Assembly (NCBI GenBank): GCA_037501455.1
Contig: CM074857.1
Location: 104,503,501 to 104,567,500, forward strand
Length of the DNA stretch: 64,000 nucleotides
Origin: Lantana camara
Lineage: Eukaryota; Streptophyta; Magnoliopsida; Lamiales; Verbenaceae
Reading direction: 5' to 3'
Within the stretch, counting starts at the first letter, position 1. Every line of letters begins with the position of its first letter. Shown one piece after another: positions 11,973-23,549 of this stretch. The notes beneath the pieces are model-generated. The model searched no databases and had not been told where the DNA came from. It saw only the letters and a list, made by a program, of their open reading frames with translations. The position numbers and the translations under genes were made by a program.

Positions 11973-14029
11973 TACAAAAAGGGTTTTAATATCAATTTTG
12001 TGATATCACATGAAACAGTCATCAAATTAAAACTTTTTCTGAATGACGAATAAGCGAATGGATATCTGGGAACAAAAACTTCTCATCATCAATTATATTT
12101 GGATAAAACATTAAAATTGTTTCAATATCCCTTTTTTTTTTTTTTTTTTTTCTTTATCACTTTTTCTTTTATCTTTCCAAAATGATGTTTACAATGCAGC
12201 TAACGAATCAACGATATATCTTTGTAAATCAGTTGATTATAAAGAGTATGCTCTCCACTATTATCAATCAAAGATTATTACTTTGTTACTCTATTACTCA
12301 GCTTTTTTTTTTTTTTTTCCGATAATTAATGCCAAGACTCAATATAAATTACGAAGTTAATCACATATATATATGCACTTATTTCCACAACATTCCTTAA
12401 CTATTCTAATACAATAACTTTGAAATTATCATCTTAGCTCCTCTATGAACAAATAAGACTGACCCTAGATTTTTTCAAAATTTTAATGCATAAGAAACTG
12501 ACTAAATAATTAGTACAATCAAATTTAGTGAAAATATGGGTCGAATAAGTTAGAAGCTAAGTACTTGGTTAAATGAGTTCTACATATGTCTAAAATTGTA
12601 GCAGATTTGATCGAATATTTTTAGGATCGGTGCATATATGTATGTGATTAAACCTGAGAAACCGAGTGTCGACGAGCTTGCTGAAGAACTACAAAAAGAA
12701 CTGCAAAAGGTTATGGTATCACTGTCATAACCTTAACCTCACAGATGAGAACTACTTAAGATTTTTACATATTCCTTGATTTACCTTTGACTCCCTCAAA
12801 ATGTAGAGTAAGCATGAGCATATGTTTGGTTAAAATTTACAAGGATTTTTTCTTAAAAGTTGAATATCCGAAAAACATTAAACTTAGATCGTGTTGTGAG
12901 GTGGTGCAAATAAAAAATGCGTTCAAACTAGAAAACTTAATGACGAATATAATCGAATTATAACACGAAAAATGCATTCAAACTAGAAAATCTTATCTTT
13001 ACCTCTCCATGGCGTATTCGAACTAGAATAACTTAAAACTTAAAACTTATCTCCATGGCGTCAAGACCAACCTGATCATGCGATTGTGCGAACAGATCAC
13101 CCGCTCGTGTGACCCCATCTTCGAGTACGTTGTTCGTCTCAGACAAGGTGCAGCGTGAGATTGACATAAATCTCTTCTTCCATCATACCAGGATTCTTCT
13201 GCTCTAGTAGAAAACGATAAAACGATCAACAACAATCGCAATGGCAGAATCTATAAACAAACAACTGAGATTAGACGATGAATAATATTGAAGAGCAAAT
13301 TTGTAATTGAAAACTTATCTGTTCCGGCACGACTACATTGGAGGAATATACGAGTTCATATCGCTGAACAAATCCGAGAAGGAGGCACGAGAAGGGACTT
13401 TCTGTTCGGTGTCGGTGGAAGAGGTGACTAACTTTGCAGCGATCGGTCGTGAGGCGCTCATGGCGGTGAGCGAGGGGATTCGCCGAATGTATGTTGGAGT
13501 CGTAGGTGGCACGGGGGGCAGCGGTGTCGACTTTGCAGGTCATGACGGTTGGCGATTGCTTCTAGGCCTCTCACCCAGATACACTAACTGTGACGGGTGG
13601 CAAGCTTGTCGGTGGCTTGAGGAAGGCAGTGTTAGTGCAGCGAATCACCATAGCAGGCGCAGATTTGCATGTCGCACACGTCTTCGCAATTTGGAGTGAA
13701 AGAGAGAATTTTGGAGTCAACGCAATTTGGAATGAAAGAGAGGATTTACTATTTAGAGTCAATAAGTTTGAAACTTCAAGTTTGGACCTTGGATTAAAAC
13801 AAAGGACATGAATAGAAAACAATTTTGTTCGACAGAATGTTCGTATTGGTAAACCAGATTGAAAGGGTCTAGAGGAATGAATTCCTTCTCCGTAATAATG
13901 TGAAAAATAAGAAGGATTTGGGGATCTTGAAAAATCTCTGGCTCTTGACCTCACATCTTTGCTTAAATCCGTTGATCAATCAAAATTTACGAACAAGAAC
14001 GAAAAGCACGTAAAACTTTTTATATCTAT

Positions 14030-14048
14030 TTCCCACAGACGGCGCCAA
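14030..14048 (-). other. Primer-binding site of element A'
   Basis: Minus-strand TTGGCGCCGTCTGTGGGA lies directly next to the 5' LTR of A' (14049-14408). It is the same type of tRNA-complementary sequence as the PBS of element C. Confidence 0.82.
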
Positions 14049-14408
14049 TGATGCGTTCTACCCCAAACCCTTAATGATTAATCCTCATTCCTCAAGGATC
14101 TTACCGAAGTAAGCCAGAGTTTAGGAGAGATCAATCAAGAGATCAGACCAAAAAGCTTAGATCGTCATATCTCAAGGGCTTTATTTATAGGATATTAGGA
14201 CTTATCGTTTAGTTATTCACATTACGTAATTATCTTCCAGATTTGTTCTTATCTACTTTATCAAGATCTTACCGAATTCACTACCTTACTTGCACGACAC
14301 GCCTTTTGTTCGGGCTAATCTGATTCCTTGCTACCTTTGGGTTGAGACTTGGGCTTGATTTTATTATGCGTTGGGCTAAACCTTGGGCTCTAGGGTAGGT
14401 CCCCAACA
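14049..14408 (-). repeat. 5' LTR of element A' (element orientation)
   Basis: 360-bp copy of the 10086-10445 repeat, about six differences by eye, abutting the PBS on one side and the ATAAT duplication on the other. Confidence 0.88.
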
Positions 14409-14529
14409 ATAATAAAATTAAATATAAAACACGTAAAAACAATTAATTCCCGTAAATTGGTAAACACATACGTCGTACCTTTACGTCGGAAAAGTCGGGG
14501 CGTTACAAGAACCCACTTCGTTCTAAAGA

Positions 14530-14652
14530 GTGTTCACCTCGTAGGAGTGCTCACCTCGTAAGAGCGCCCACCTCGTAAGAGTGCCCACCTCGTAGGAGCG
14601 CTCACCTCGTAAGAGTGTCCACCTCGTAAGAGCGCTCACCTCGTAAGAGCTT
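14530..14652 (+). repeat. ~18-20-bp tandem repeat in the LTR of element C
   Basis: About six copies of a CACCTCGTAAGAGYGYYC unit. The 3' LTR has the same array at about 25540-25662 with slightly different copy arrangement, so it is part of the LTR family and varies between the two LTRs. Confidence 0.85.
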
Positions 14653-14858
14653 GGTATATCCCTTAAAAGTGGCTAAGGCAAGTGCTCGTCTTATAAGTGC
14701 TCAGCGTGTAAGTGTTCGCCCCTCGAGTACTCAGCACCCCAACGTCAACGGTTGCCTCCCACTCTCCAACACCCCGCATTCTAAGTACGTGGTCCGTAAT
14801 TCTCGCGCCCACTATGTTAGAACGAGCTCGCGTGCTCTCTAACCTAGGGTACAAAAGT

Positions 14859-17800
14859 TGTGACGCCCCGTATTCTCGAAGGGCGTCCTGACGACATTAA
14901 CAAGTAAGTCTCTACACTTGTGTGTGTTTAATTTAAGAGTTCTTAAATTATGTGATTAAATGTAAATCCAATTTAATATGTGATCATTCGGATTATTCTA
15001 AGACTAATTGTCAACTTCATTAATTACGCACATATGTAACCCTAACTGTCTAATTTGATTTAATTCAAATTTATTCCATGAAATAATTGTCAAGTTGAAT
15101 TTAAATCCATCATGTTACTTAACTTGTTTAATTTCGGTTTACTTGAATTTCTCGAGATTAATTGTCAATCATGGGTTTACGAAGTGTCATCAAATTGTAC
15201 GAAAGGTTTCTAAAAATTAAATTTGAATTAAACTCTATTTGGTAAATCTCTCTTTCATTTTAATTTATAAAATTAATTCGGAGCTTGAATGTTTATTCGT
15301 AACTTTACCAATTTTATTTACGATTATTTGAACGTGATATTACTCTTTGCTACGCGATAAGGATACCCGGTTGTATATAGCTTGTGTACAAGACACATTT
15401 CTCCCAAATCTCTCTCTCTCTCTCCTCTCCCACTCTCTCTCCCGAGGGTACTATGCGCGGCTTCGGTTACGAGCCATAACTCGATCGTTTCTCGACGGAA
15501 TTCAACAAACGAATAGCCCATTTCGATTATCTCGGCGAGACCGACGCAAGAGTACCAATGTCACGGCCTAAAGACGAACGGTGGTGGAGTTATGGTCGGA
15601 TTTTAGTAGCCGCCGCGGAGGTGTCAGACAGCCGCCACTTCGCCGGCCTTCGCGGAGGTTTCCGGCCCTCTCCTTGGTGCACGCGTCCCATGACCAGAAA
15701 GAGGACTTCCCGGCAAAGCGGTTGACGTCGGCGGATCGGCCATCGGAGCATCGACGGCACCACACGCGCCGCCCAAAGCTCGGGGCGCGAGTTACTGTAG
15801 CGGCGGGTTTCGCCGCCTTCCGACGGTGGTTTTCGACGGGGCTTGATGGTTTCCAAGTTTTTTCGACCCCCTGAGTTCATTTACGGCATCAATTTCACCA
15901 GATTTTGGCCGTAGGTGGTGGTTCCGGCTACGTGTGCGGTGGCAGAATATTCGGCGGCCAACGGGGGCCTTTTCCGGCCATCTTTTGGTCTCGGGCTCTT
16001 CACGAAAGTTGTTCGGAACGACGAGAACTAGTGGCTCGGGATCACGCGACTCCAGATTCGGTGGTTTGGCGGCGGATCGCGGTGGCATAGTGGCGGTGCA
16101 ACGGCGGCGCTAGCTCCGAGGATTTTTCCGGCGAGCTACCTTAGGGCTTTCGAAGAGCTCGTCACGGGTAAGACAATGCCTTTTACGGATCACATTTTGG
16201 TTCACCGGTTTGGAAGTAATTTGAGTTTGAAGATTTAGGGTTTTCGTGTTCTTAGATTTTAGATCTAGGACAATCGGCTTGGAATTTCCAGAAATTGATC
16301 GAGGATTCGGAACGGGTACGAAGACTTCATTCAGGACTGATTTTTCGGGATTTTTCCGGCGGCGGTCCGGCCAAATTCCGGTAGCTACAGTGGTGGCCTT
16401 CCGGCGGCGTCTGGTCGGAATGTTCTTCTCGTTGTGGTGAGTTCAACGCCACTTTCCGTTCGTTAATCGGACACTCGATCTATTTATTACGAATTATTTT
16501 GCGTAATTGTGATTATTTGAATTAATTGTTTTAAGTGCAAATAAATGGGTTATTGTTGGTTTGTTGATCGAGATGTATTCCAATCGTATACGAAAACATG
16601 TATTGAATGAATTGTGATATGCATGAATGTTTCGATTTACAATTTGAATCCCGATGTGATGAATTTATGCTATGTGTTTAGATATGAAGGGGTGTTAGTG
16701 TAATATTTAGAAACTAATCTTTTATGTGACTAAATGAACTTGAATAATATTTTAGAAGAACGAACATGTTATGATTTCTTTATATGGATTTGAGACGTTC
16801 TCAATGTTATGTTTGTTTTAAATTGTGTTTCAAATATAAAATTGAGATACATGAAAGATGCTTGAACAACTTGAGACTTTATGCATGATAAGAGTTAGAA
16901 TTGTAATATCTTGATTTACTCTTACTACTCGAAAATGGTATATTATGAATTACGATAAATTGATAATTGTCATGCTTGTAAGTAATTAATTCCTAGTTGA
17001 ATAATTATATAAACACTTTAAACGAACAATTATGTTTAGCAATCGACTAAGGGGATGTATGTGCAATAATTCTAAACTTTTATAAATAACTTAGGGGATG
17101 TAAGTGTAATATTTATGAAACTATGAATGTGACTTGAGCTTGTGTACCAAACATGTTGTGAAGTTGTAAAGTATGATCTTAAGTGAATTAAATGCACTCT
17201 TTATTTGTATCAAGCATGCTATCTACGTACAACAACTTTGTATGTTTATATGATCAAGTTGCTCTTACTTATGCACTTTACAACTCGTCATGAACTTGAT
17301 GCTTAATTCTAATATTATAATTGACCCCTGTGATATTGGATGATTTAATATGCATTTTGTGAATACATTGACTTCCTAAATTGATCTTGCATCTTTGGAT
17401 ATGGAATTGCATGATGGTTGCTTGTAAATATGACCTTGTTGAGCATTGATATGCCATGAATGACCACGACACCTCATTCAAGCACAACATGAACACTTTT
17501 GCATAACCACGATCATGTTGAGCAACGCTGTGCGTCTTGTTTGGTTCATATAGAGTCTAAGTCTGGGCTTCTGTATGTCTTGTCACAGAGTTTGGTGGTG
17601 CTGGTGGGCCCGAGGTTTAGAGTGTTTGGCCCTTCACACTCTCAGACTCTACTACTACGAGGTGAGGTTTAGGATTTTGTATAGTTATGCGACCTATGGC
17701 CTTAATATGCTCATTTCAACCCTTGCATGCGAGTATACCTTACTATAGATATGTATGTGTTGAATAAGATATTTTTATGATCTTATGTTTGCACTTCTCC

Positions 17801-19107
17801 GTGGGCGGGCTATCCCTGCAGCGTGGGAATGTAAGTGCGTGAGTCCTGCATGGGCGGGCTATCCCTGCAGCGTAGGAATACTTATAAAAACCAGTTTTTG
17901 AAGCATATGTAAGCTATTTTGGAAAAACAGTTGTGTTGTGATTATGTAGCGAGATTGCCATAAAAGATTAGCGTATGTGATCCGTTGTGATCTGTTCTGT
18001 TGTGATCAGTTGTGATATGTGTGTGGATCTGATCCTGGTGAGCTGCGGGAATGGGTACCCCGGGACGGTTAGGGCCGTCGAGGCATTTATCCATTTCGTA
18101 GTTCCATTTGAGATATCTTCACGCGACCCGTGATGTAGGGAAGGTGTGGTATCTTGAGCCTTCGGCTATGGCCGGGGAGGACTCTTGTGGGTTCGCTACC
18201 CCTTGAGGGTGAGTCTATTTTTAGACGGTTTATTATTAGATGTTTGGGGACTGTACATCTCCTCCATCACTGGTGTAGCGGTTGGATTGTTTTTTATTTA
18301 TGATTCTGAGGAGTAAAGGTTGGAAGCTCGTACTCGCCGAGCAGTTGATTATGTTATGTTATGGAATTATGAATCGGGATAGAGTCTTTCTGGAAAATGG
18401 TTTCTAAACTTATATCTATATCTTATTCGGGTTCTTTCAAAACGTTTTGGTATGTAACACCTATCCCGGGTTCATGAGTCCATCCTTTTTATTTTGTGCT
18501 ATGCTCCTTATATATATATAATGTGGGTGTGCGTTACCCCCCTCACTCGGTCAAGTTGACTGACCCCTCATTTACACTTTTAGTTGCAGGTTGTTGGAGT
18601 TTGCTAGGCGGAAGTGAGTCATTTGAGTTGCACTTCGTCGGTCTAGTCTTTCTATTTGCATTTGTCTTTTCATACACCTTACTTATGCTTTGACTCGTAG
18701 ACTTGAGATTATACTTTACTATTCGGTAGCCCTACGTGGCACTCTCATTCGGCCCCATGTGGCACTTGATGATTATTACTTTATGTTGATATTCGGGACT
18801 AGGGACTTACGCTAGTTGAACTCGTCACTTGTTATGTTTGTTGATCTATTATTCGGGATTAGGTATCTATGCTAGTTGAACTCGTCACCTACTTTGCATG
18901 TTTTGTTTTAAATGCTTCCGCTATCTATTGTTGTTGGTTTTAATTGTTTCCGCACTCTGAGTTTTGGTCAAGTTAGATCCGCCTAGCCTAGTGTGTGAGT
19001 TGGTCTCCCGTTCGCTCTGATTCGGATTCGGGCATAGACTTTCATTTCATGTTCCGGGTCTGGGTCATAGTGCGGGGGATGTGGCATCCTCCGTTTGGGG
19101 TGTTACA
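14859..19107 (+). mobile_element. Element B: 4.2-kb solo LTR (Tekay/Del-like), plus strand
   Basis: It starts TGTGACGCCCCG and ends GGGGTGTTACA, with 5-bp flanks AAAGT (14854-14858) and AAAAT (19108-19112). It is GC-rich around 15.4-16.4 kb, which generates many spurious ORFs in all frames. A 19-bp block (CGGGCTATCCCTGCAGCGT) is repeated near 17810 and 17860. No retroviral protein domain is encoded. Shared terminal and internal blocks with element A in inverted orientation support one family. Confidence 0.75.
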
Positions 19108-19294
19108 AAAATCGTTTTCTTTCACCAGAACAGGACACGCACACAAAAATATACCAAAACTCTATCGAAATTTCTACTCAACTGTTCTCAATTCAAACAA
19201 CCGAATTGGTGAAAGAACCCACACTCAATTGATTCGTCGGAGATTCGAAGCCGATTACACATTTTTAAAGGCGACCAATTTTCGGCGTTATCAG

Positions 19295-19314
19295 TTTGGC
19301 GCCGTCTGTGGGAA
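19295..19314 (+). other. Primer-binding site of element C
   Basis: TTTGGCGCCGTCTGTGGGAA begins two bases after the 5' LTR end. Plant Ty3/gypsy elements of the Tat/Athila groups commonly carry this PBS type. Confidence 0.88.
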
Positions 19315-20060
19315 ACCACCGGATTTCTTAATCTTATCGCAACTTTTCTTTTGTTTTATTTGAAGCTGACCGGATCTGATAATCATAACCGTGGCGAGCG
19401 AAGTTCCAGCTTGTCGCCACGTTTGTCCCCAACACGAGTAACTCAGGCGAATGTCGACATGTTGCGTCGCCTTCCACCGGTATTCCCGCGTAAGAGAAAC
19501 CGAACAGGAGCTACCGTAGGTTTTCGTCTACCTGTGCAACCTATGGAAGCCCTCGGCACCGGAATGAACCAAAACTTAAACATTCCGGCAGGTATAAACC
19601 CGTTGCTACTGAACCTATTGTTGTTTGACCCGGTATGGGGGCTTCAAGGTGGAGCGCAAGCCCAGGTTGGAGGAGTTCAATCCACTATCGCTCCACCTCG
19701 CGTTATCGTCCGGACGAGCAGGGCAGAACGCAAGGCTAACCGGCCGCTATAAGAGGAACCGCTCGTCCGAACGGATCCCCCACCCATTCGCAACGCGGCG
19801 AATCCGATGGTAACGGGACCGAGCTGAGTGCAGGACCATCCTCAACCTCCGGGCGAAGGTGATCGGGTCCCTTTTCTGCGACGTGACGAGAAGCAACCCA
19901 TGGAAGAAAATGAGGAGGAACCGGATCCTCTCGACCCCTCTCAACATGATGAAATTCGAGCGGGGAGAGAGAGCATGTCCGCCTCACTCAGTTGGAAATA
20001 GAGAACCAAAACCTACGCGCCGCCCTGAGCAAGATTGTTGAAGGGTCTCAGGTTGGCGAT

Positions 20061-21089
20061 CACTACAAGAAATTCGCCGAAATCCGACGGAAAATTCCGA
20101 CGGAATTTGTTTTTTTTTTTTTAAATAAAAATTAAATAAATCCGACGAAAATTCCGTCGGAATTCCATCGGATTTTTTTAAAAATAAAATTTAAAAATAA
20201 TATTAAATAATTCCGACGGAATTCCGATGGGATTCCCGTCGGTTTTTTTAAATATAAATTATAAAAATAGGAATTAAATAATTCCGATGGGCATTCCGTC
20301 TTTCCGTCGGAATTTCGTCGGATTTTTTAAAAATAAAAATTAAAAATAATATTAAATAATTCCGACGGAACTTTCCGTCTGAATTCCGTCGGATTTTTTA
20401 AAAATAAAAATTAAAAATAATATTAAATAATTTCGACGGAACTTTCCGTCGGAATTCCGTCGGTTTTATCTATGCTTAAATTGAATTCTTATGACGTATT
20501 ATAATATTTGTAGTTATAATTAATATTTTCTTAGAACTCAATTTTAAATATAGTCTACAAAATTTATGATTTTATTATTTCAAATGATATATAAATATTT
20601 GTATCAAACTAAACCAATGAATTGATCTAGCTCAACTGGTTTACCTTGGTTTCCATAAGGTCTTACTACCACAACGTCGGGTGTTCGAATCCCCAGGGGC
20701 GCATTAAATTTTTATTTTTCCAGTAAATTCCGACGGAATTCCGAGGGAAATTCCGTCGGAAATAATTAATTAAAATTTTTTTTTCCAGTAAATTCCGACG
20801 GAATTCCGAGGGAAATTCCGTCGGAAATAATTAATTAAAATTTTTTTTTTAAGCAAATTCCGACGGAATTTCCCTCGGAATTCCGTCGGAATTTTTTTAA
20901 TTTAATTTTTTTTTTATGATTTTTGTCCCTCGGAATTCCGTCGGTTTTCCGTCGATTTTGAATTCCGAGGGAGGGTTTTCCTACGGCATGTGTCCCGTCG
21001 GAATTCCCTCCGATTTCCGTCGGAATTTACTATTTCCGTCGGAATTCCCTCGGAATTTTCCGTCGGAATTTGCAGGATTTCTTGTAGTG
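20061..21089. mobile_element. CACTA-type non-autonomous element (1.03 kb)
   Basis: Terminal inverted repeats CACTACAAGAAAT / ATTTCTTGTAGTG with a 3-bp duplication GAT on both sides (20058-20060, 21090-21092). Both subterminal regions hold many direct and inverted copies of TTCCGACGGAATT-like motifs, as expected for En/Spm transposase binding sites. There is no transposase. The middle holds a tRNA-like segment. It is inserted in the gag leader of element C and is therefore younger than C. Confidence 0.93.
20623..20703 (+). other. tRNA-like (pol III promoter-like) segment inside the CACTA element
   Basis: Contains TAGCTCAACTGG, resembling an A box, and GGTGTTCGAATCCC, resembling a B box and T-loop, about 50 bp apart. 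This is the spacing of tRNA genes or tRNA-derived SINE heads. I could not pair a convincing acceptor stem or assign an anticodon, so I do not call a functional tRNA. Confidence 0.55.
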
Positions 21090-22381
21090 GATCAGGAGGA
21101 GACTCATCGTCGAGCTGCACGACATCGTGACGAAGAGGCTCGCCGAAGAGGTGGTCGACAAACCTTTGCGTCGTCCAGCCCGAGGCGATTGGGAGAAACC
21201 CATCAAACTCCCCCCACGTCGGAGACGTAGATGACCTCGGGGACCGAGGGTTGAGCCAGCTTCACTACTTTGCGAAGAAATCCTGATGGCCCGAGCGGAA
21301 AATTCTAAGGTCCCCACTAATCTGCCCCACTACGATGGTACGGGTGATCCGGAGGAACACGTGATAGCATTCGAGCACCTCATTCACTTATATGAGCATC
21401 CGTTGGACTTCTGGTGCAAGATTTTTATCACTTCGCTCATGGGAACCGCCTATGATTGGTTCAAGCGGCTTTCACCTGGTTCAATTCAAAGCTTCAATGA
21501 CCTGTGCAGATAGTTCGATAGCCATTTTAGCTCCAATGAAACTCTACGGAAGTACTTCACTCACTTTGGTGCCGAATTAACTAAAGTGGAGACCCCTTCC
21601 GACGATTTCCTAAGGCAGGCAGTTTACCAAGGGCTGAATAATTCCAAGATCAGTACGGAATATGGAGATGCTATCGCTCGTAAAAAGCCCAAATATATGA
21701 TTAAGCTCCAAAAGATAGCAAGCGAGTACATGGAACAAGAGGACATGGCGCGCATGAAACGAGCATGCATCCAAGATAGATTGTCGAGGAGCTCCGATCG
21801 GGAGGAGGGCAAAGAGAGAAACAAGCGAAACCCTTTCCTGGGGGGCCACGAGTTGAACTCACCAAATGCAACTCCGAGACTTTGAACATTTTTTGTTTTT
21901 AGACATTCCATAAGCCTCGCCCGATGCCCCAAAGCGAAAAAAACTCTCTCTCTAACAAGTATTGTGCGTTCCACCTACAGAACGAACATGATACAGACGA
22001 GTGCATCAGCTTAGAGAAGGAGATCCAGCGCTTGGTAGCCGGTGGAAAGTTATCAGAATTTGTTAAGTCCATGGATCGAAATCATAGGAAGTGAGGAGAT
22101 TGAGTTCTCTCTCGCTCGCGCAGCCCTCGTCGGTCACGCTCGCGTAGCCCCCGACGCGAACGATGAGCAGCTAAAGGCACTAAGCAGGCACCTGATGATA
22201 ACATGCCCACTCGAGGAGTGGTTAATATGATAACCGGAGGAGCAACGAATGGTGATACCAAGACCTCGCAAAAGAAAGCAGGACGCCAATTTAGCCACGA
22301 GCCTAACACTCCTGCTCAACACATCTTCCATGGTGAGAAGGCGAGGTCTTAGGCTTCACCGATCGAGATTTTGATAATGTC

Positions 22382-23098
22382 GTGGTTGATGAAGATGGTG
22401 AGTGCTCGGACTATCCAATGGTAATCGATGTCGATATCTGCAACACCCAAGTCAAAAGGGTATTGGTAGATAGCGGAAGCTCAGTAAACGTCTTGCCACT
22501 CTCCATCTTCAAAAAGTTATGTGGAAATGATGTCTCGCTGGATATCGTAGAGACTCTTCTCCTCGGCTTCGGCGGATCAGAGTTATACCTGCTCAGTCAA
22601 GTAAGATAGGCGAGCTCCTTAGGCTGCCCGCCGAAGAGAGTCACGGTCCCATTGATCTTTACGGTGGTCGAGGTTAATCTCCCATACAACGTGATCCTTA
22701 AGAGACCTGCTTTTGCGACATTTAAAACCTTTCATCCGCGTTCCACCACAAGATGAAGTTTCCAACTCCTAACGGAATCGGAGAAATAAATTGTCAATTA
22801 AAAGAGGCTTGGGAGTGCTACATACTCTCAACTGTGAAGCCTAAACCGATTCATGAGACTCCAAAGCCATCAGAAGTCGTTCATGAGGATGAAGATAAGA
22901 TGTTCGATATAGAGAAAATCCCTCATCTGAATAAACGCAAGTTAGAGGCTCAGCAGAATGAGCACAAAGAAACAAGGCTAAAGCCAACCGGAGATGTCAA
23001 AGGAATCGAGCTCAGCCTGTGTGATAGTTCGAAAACAACTAAGGTTGGGGCTCAACCCAAGGAGAAGGAACAAGTCATGCTTATTGAGTTCTCCATCT
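22382..23098 (+). pseudogene. Protease and pre-RT linker of element C, broken
   Basis: The aspartic protease core is visible as VLVDSGSSVNVLPLS in the ORF 22382-22609, with the active-site D-S-G and a downstream LLGFGG. A frame change follows: PYNVILKRPAF is read at about 22680-22715, a stop follows near 22752, and then FPTPNGIGEI and a charged linker ending ...SSKTTKVG...IEFS, stop at about 23098. In related elements this linker leads directly into reverse transcriptase, which is missing here. Confidence 0.8.
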
Positions 23099-23163
23099 AG
23101 GCCTTGGAATGCAATCAACTTGGAAGAACTCTACTCGTAAAATTTGTCGCATTTTATCTGAGT

Positions 23164-23241
23164 ATCATGCTTGGTTTTCTTTATCATTTAGTTAAATTCT
23201 GCATCATGCTTGGTTTTCTTTATCATTTAGTTAAATTCTGC
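23164..23241 (+). repeat. 39-bp perfect tandem duplication
   Basis: Two identical copies starting ATCATGCTTGG and ending AAATTCTGC, directly after the point where the polymerase region is lost from element C. Confidence 0.9.
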
Positions 23242-23549
23242 ATCCAGCTCATGTTGGGAAACAAAGACATTTGTATTGCACAAGTGCTCGGTTCGATTTT
23301 ATTCAATGAAAAACGAGGACCTCACAACTTTGCTCGTTTCTATCTCGTGTTTGATACTTAACAATTTTTCTTACAATATGACTTCGGCTCAAGAAGCCTA
23401 GTCGAGGGGGGAAGCCAAGCCCCTCCGATATTAAAAAAAAAAAAAACTAAACACAAAATTTTGTTCCAAAGTTCAAACACTCGAAGTTCGAGCACTGCGC
23501 TCAGAAGGTTCGAGCACTACACACAATGCATGGAGTTGAAACACAACAC

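Larger units (their letters stand above)
10086..14408 (-). mobile_element. Element A': non-autonomous LTR retrotransposon nested in A
   Basis: Two 360-bp LTRs (10086-10445 and 14049-14408) differ by about six substitutions by eye and are flanked by a perfect ATAAT duplication (10081-10085, 14409-14413). The primer-binding site (14030-14048, minus) and a purine tract beside 10446 show minus-strand orientation. The 3.6-kb interior has no recognisable gag, protease, RT or integrase; short ORFs in 13047-13954 have no family match I can name. Structure fits a LARD-type element. Its PBS matches that of element C, so a Ty3/gypsy helper is likely. Confidence 0.85.
6735..14507 (-). mobile_element. Element A: large solo LTR (Tekay/Del-like), minus strand, itself interrupted
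   Basis: On the plus strand it starts TGTAGCACCC and ends GGGGCGTTACA, flanked by perfect 5-bp duplications AGAAC (6730-6734, 14508-14512). Without nested element A' it is about 3.45 kb. Read on the minus strand, its ends and interior blocks (GCAGG..GCTAGGCGG; GCGGGGGATGTGG near the 3' end) match element B, so both belong to one family in opposite orientation. No gag-pol coding is present. A lone TG...CA unit with a 5-bp TSD is what LTR-LTR recombination leaves. The lineage name is an inference from long LTRs and the terminal style. Confidence 0.75.
6582..19293 (+). repeat. 5' LTR of element C, split into three pieces
   Basis: The pieces are 6582-6734, 14513-14858 and 19113-19293 (about 680 bp together). 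They match the intact 3' LTR at 25365-26051 in order, with scattered substitutions. The gaps are exactly insertions A and B. The LTR ends ...GTTATCA, directly before the primer-binding site. Confidence 0.9.
19351..22095 (+). pseudogene. gag region of element C, interrupted by a CACTA element and stops
   Basis: The leader/N-terminal part spans about 19351-20060, then a CACTA MITE (20061-21089), then the gag core from 21286. The core contains HYDGTGDPEEHV, TAYDWFKRL and SIQSFNDLC, typical of the plant retrotransposon gag domain. An in-frame TAG at 21511-21513 breaks it, and coding then continues in the same frame to 21885. A C-terminal zinc-knuckle-like stretch (YCAFH...HDTDEC) is readable in another frame at about 21920-22095, so frameshifts also exist. 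The product would have formed the virus-like particle shell; this copy cannot. Confidence 0.8.

Noticed and set aside
13307..13699. 130-codon plus-strand ORF in element A'
   Set aside because: It is antisense to the element, has no recognised domain, and overlaps an equally open minus frame.
15324..16440. Many overlapping GC-rich ORFs on both strands
   Set aside because: They fall inside solo LTR B; open frames come from GC content and no family is recognised.
20914..21230. ORFs across the right end of the CACTA element
   Set aside because: They read through the CCGACGG subterminal repeats into the gag leader of element C.
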